Part shown: one piece after another, positions 14,130 to 15,704 of the stretch
How the letters are laid out: each line of letters opens with the position of its first letter
Numbering within the stretch: the first letter of the stretch is position 1
Program-made: the position numbers and the translations under genes
Assembly: GCA_011772595.1 (NCBI GenBank)
Contig: WVZH01000044.1
Span: forward strand, 3,317-19,020
Origin: Anaerolineales bacterium
GTDB lineage: Bacteria > Chloroflexota > Anaerolineae > Anaerolineales > E44-bin32
Reading direction: 5' to 3'
Length of the DNA: 15,704 bases
The notes under the pieces: generated by a model
What the model was told of the DNA's origin: nothing
Database searches by the model: none
The model's input: only the letters and a program-made list of their open reading frames with translations

Positions 14130-14930
14130 TCAGGAGGGTCTCGCGACGAAACGCTTCCCCTTCAGAATTCCATTTTTGAACGCTCGTTCGCGAGCCGCTT
14201 TCATCTCCTCAATTTCATTGCGCAGGGACCTTATGGCCTCCATGACCTTCTCGACCAATGTCCGTGAGATCTCCTTATTTTTCTCTTCCCCCTTAAACTC
14301 GGACAGATCCAAAGGCCGGCCGTAGCGGACGTATATTGTCTTGAAGAAGCGAGGAAAAACAGAGCCCACAGGTAGTACCTTGTCCATGCCCTCGATACAG
14401 ACTGGAACGACAGTGGGCCATGTTTCGAGGATTAGGAAACCAGTCCCCGCGCGTCCATCCCCAATATCCCCTGTCCGAGACCTTGTCCCCTCTGGAAACA
14501 GCGTCAACGGGCTTGTCTTCAGCCCCTCGGCCATCCTCGAAATAGCCTCTGGATCTTTCCTACCCCTCTTGATGGGAATACATTTCCAGTTGTCCGAAAA
14601 CCAAGCCAAAACTGAATTACGGTAGAAATTCTCCTCCGCAGCCGGATTCCAAGGCATCAATGATGGTCGGGTTATCGAAGCCGGATAGTAGGCGCAGAGT
14701 CCGATCAAGAAGCTATCAATCATGCTCTGGTGGTTGGAGAGTAATAGCGTATTCGGCCGACGCGGAACATTCCCTTTCCCTACGACGGTAGTCTTGTTCA
14801 AAAAATGGAAAAAAACGTAGCCAATCGTGACAGCCAGGTTGGTAACCACATAATGCGTAACAGGCCATAGAATTCGAAAAAGCCGAGTGCGATGGGAGTA
14901 GAATTCGACGGCAGTCTTACGTCTAAACAT
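14130..14930 (-). CDS. PlsC-type 1-acyl-glycerol-3-phosphate acyltransferase family protein
   Basis: A 266-residue membrane-associated acyltransferase that would move an acyl group from acyl-ACP or acyl-CoA to a lysophospholipid or similar acceptor. The catalytic NHQSMID (66-72, the NHx4D box) and FPEGTRS (145-151, acceptor phosphate binding) are intact. A hydrophobic segment precedes them (VVTNLAVTIGYVFFHFL). Start: ATG 14930 has GGAAA about 8 nt upstream and gives the usual family length. The frame stays open upstream to a TTG at 15158, with another ATG at 15026, so a longer N-terminus of up to 76 residues is possible. That longer form would cover the palindrome at 15044-15055. Divergent from the thioesterase gene. 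Confidence 0.85.
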   Translation of the reverse strand: MFRRKTAVEFYSHRTRLFRILWPVTHYVVTNLAVTIGYVFFHFLNKTTVVGKGNVPRRPNTLLLSNHQSMIDSFLIGLCAYYPASITRPSLMPWNPAAEENFYRNSVLAWFSDNWKCIPIKRGRKDPEAISRMAEGLKTSPLTLFPEGTRSRTGDIGDGRAGTGFLILETWPTVVPVCIEGMDKVLPVGSVFPRFFKTIYVRYGRPLDLSEFKGEEKNKEISRTLVEKVMEAIRSLRNEIEEMKAARERAFKNGILKGKRFVARPS

Positions 14931-15043
14931 GCTTTTTTCCGCGCTCAAACCAGGGAGTCTTGAGAATTTAGAGGGACGGTCATAGGAGCTGACAGGATCA
15001 ATCCTCCAATCTGTGGTATTCGCCATCCCGATAAGTCTCAGTT

Positions 15044-15055
15044 TATTGTACAATA
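15044..15055. promoter_or_regulatory. Perfect 12-bp palindrome between acyltransferase and thioesterase genes
   Basis: TATTGTACAATA is an exact palindrome lying between two divergent lipid-metabolism genes, about 115 bp before the acyltransferase ATG and 130 bp before the thioesterase ATG. It could be a shared operator, which would favour the shorter acyltransferase start. I cannot assign a regulator. Confidence 0.35.
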
Positions 15056-15186
15056 CCGAGCGTCCTTTATACCAGTGAACCGTCTCGGCTTCATGGTCAA
15101 TCTGAAGGCCAGGTATTTCTGATTCGGTCCAGTGGGGATTCGAGGAAAGTGCGCGCAAAGCGTGATTCCGAATGGGGGAGGCATTG

Positions 15187-15603
15187 ATGTTGAGACTTCA
15201 AAGAGGTTTGAGGGGCGAAAAAAAGATGGTTGTCAAGCGTCAAGACTTGGCGAGTTATGCTGGAAACATCGGTGCTGAGGTTCTTTCTACGCATCGGGGC
15301 GTCCTCCTGATGGAACAGGCGGTGCGCAATACCATAGAGAATTTCCTGCCAGAGGGGAAGATTACCGTTGGGACGTCGATCAGCATCGAGCATTTTGCGG
15401 CCACGCCCCCGGGGGTGAAGGTTCGGGCAGAGGCCTTTCTAAAGGAGATCAATGGCCGCAGGTTGTTCTTCGACATCGTGGTTCGCGACGAATTTGAAGA
15501 GATAGCAAGGGGCCAAAACGAACAGATTATTGTCTCAGCAGATCGGTTTTTGGAGACAGTCAAGCAAAAAGAGGCGCTGGCAAGGACCAGGGAAGGAGCT
15601 TAG
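15187..15603 (+). CDS. FlK-like hotdog-fold acyl-CoA thioesterase
   Basis: A 138-residue single hotdog-domain thioesterase resembling fluoroacetyl-CoA thioesterase FlK. The triad positions are filled: Thr35 (LSTHRG), Glu43 (LLMEQAV) and His69 (ISIEHFAATPPG), followed by RRLFFDIVVRDEFEEIARGQ. This group hydrolyses short or ordinary acyl-CoA esters; fluoroacetate specificity is confined to a few members and is not implied. ATG 15187 is chosen because GGGGGAG (15174-15180) stands 6 nt upstream, whereas the earlier ATG at 15172 has none. Divergent from the acyltransferase. Confidence 0.88.
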   Translation: MLRLQRGLRGEKKMVVKRQDLASYAGNIGAEVLSTHRGVLLMEQAVRNTIENFLPEGKITVGTSISIEHFAATPPGVKVRAEAFLKEINGRRLFFDIVVRDEFEEIARGQNEQIIVSADRFLETVKQKEALARTREGA

Positions 15604-15610
15604 GAGGTCG

Positions 15611-15703
15611 TTACCTTTCGAGCCAAAGATAGTCCGTGTCGTCTAGAGTGGCGGTCTCTCGGTTCAAACGTTCTGGATCCTCGGGAAGGGCCACGCAATA
15701 GGT
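15611..15703 (-). CDS. C-terminal fragment of an unidentified protein
   Basis: A minus-strand frame entering from the right edge reads TYCVALPEDPERLNR, then ETATLDDTDYLWLER, and ends at TAA (15613-15611). The composition looks coding and it would converge on the thioesterase gene 7 bp away. Only 30 residues are visible and I do not recognise a family. Confidence 0.4.
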   Translation of the reverse strand, partial: TYCVALPEDPERLNRETATLDDTDYLWLER

Positions 15704-15704
15704 G

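Noticed and set aside
1..15704. tRNA, rRNA or CRISPR arrays
   Set aside because: No cloverleaf-like or rRNA-like stretch and no regularly spaced direct repeats were seen on reading the window.

Overview
The window is bacterial, gene-dense and of moderately high G+C. Two clues point loosely to a selenocysteine-using lineage such as Desulfobacterota (deltaproteobacteria). One is a rhodanese gene with two in-frame TGA codons at cysteine positions, followed by a SECIS-like hairpin. The other is an aerobic membrane-lipid gene set beside an FlK-like thioesterase and a fragment of D-lactate dehydrogenase. The taxon assignment is inference; no rRNA or tRNA gene is present.

Layout. (1) 1-2552, + strand: tail of a YbgA/DUF1722 gene, then histone-deacetylase-like hydrolase, CoxG-like SRPBCC protein, exported rhodanese selenoprotein (1608-2018, read through two TGA codons) and TspO, closely packed. 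(2) 2553-4333: scrambled ground holding an unassigned open stretch, an IS91-type transposase relic with an in-frame TAA, a 3'-truncated D-lactate dehydrogenase, and the head of a minus-strand gene cut at the same junction. (3) 4334-4747, minus: DUF2177 membrane protein, divergent from (4). (4) 4956-9232, +: fatty acid desaturase, FAD oxidoreductase, DUF1365 protein, cyclopropane-fatty-acid-synthase-like methyltransferase. (5) 13098-9183, minus: chalcone-isomerase-like protein, GPH/MFS transporter, DUF1295 protein, second CFA-like methyltransferase. A frameshifted relic with a terpenoid-cyclase-type QW motif lies directly upstream. Operons (4) and (5) converge and their last genes overlap by 50 bp. 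(6) 13364-13540: DUF423 relic. (7) 13629-15704: DUF4174 protein and a PlsC-type acyltransferase (minus), a divergent FlK-like thioesterase (+), and the tail of an unidentified minus-strand gene.

How the genes may work together. Regions (3)-(5) resemble the gene content of singlet-oxygen or light-responsive lipid loci in other bacteria, such as the RpoE/ChrR-controlled furan-fatty-acid genes of Rhodobacter sphaeroides. There, a CFA-like methylase and a flavin-dependent desaturase modify acyl chains already in phospholipids. DUF1722 and TspO genes are also common partners in such regulons. The inferred theme is oxidative or photo-oxidative remodelling of membrane lipids; the actual product cannot be read from sequence. 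The strongest single observation is the Sec-Ala-Sec rhodanese, which ordinary gene calling would cut at residue 92.
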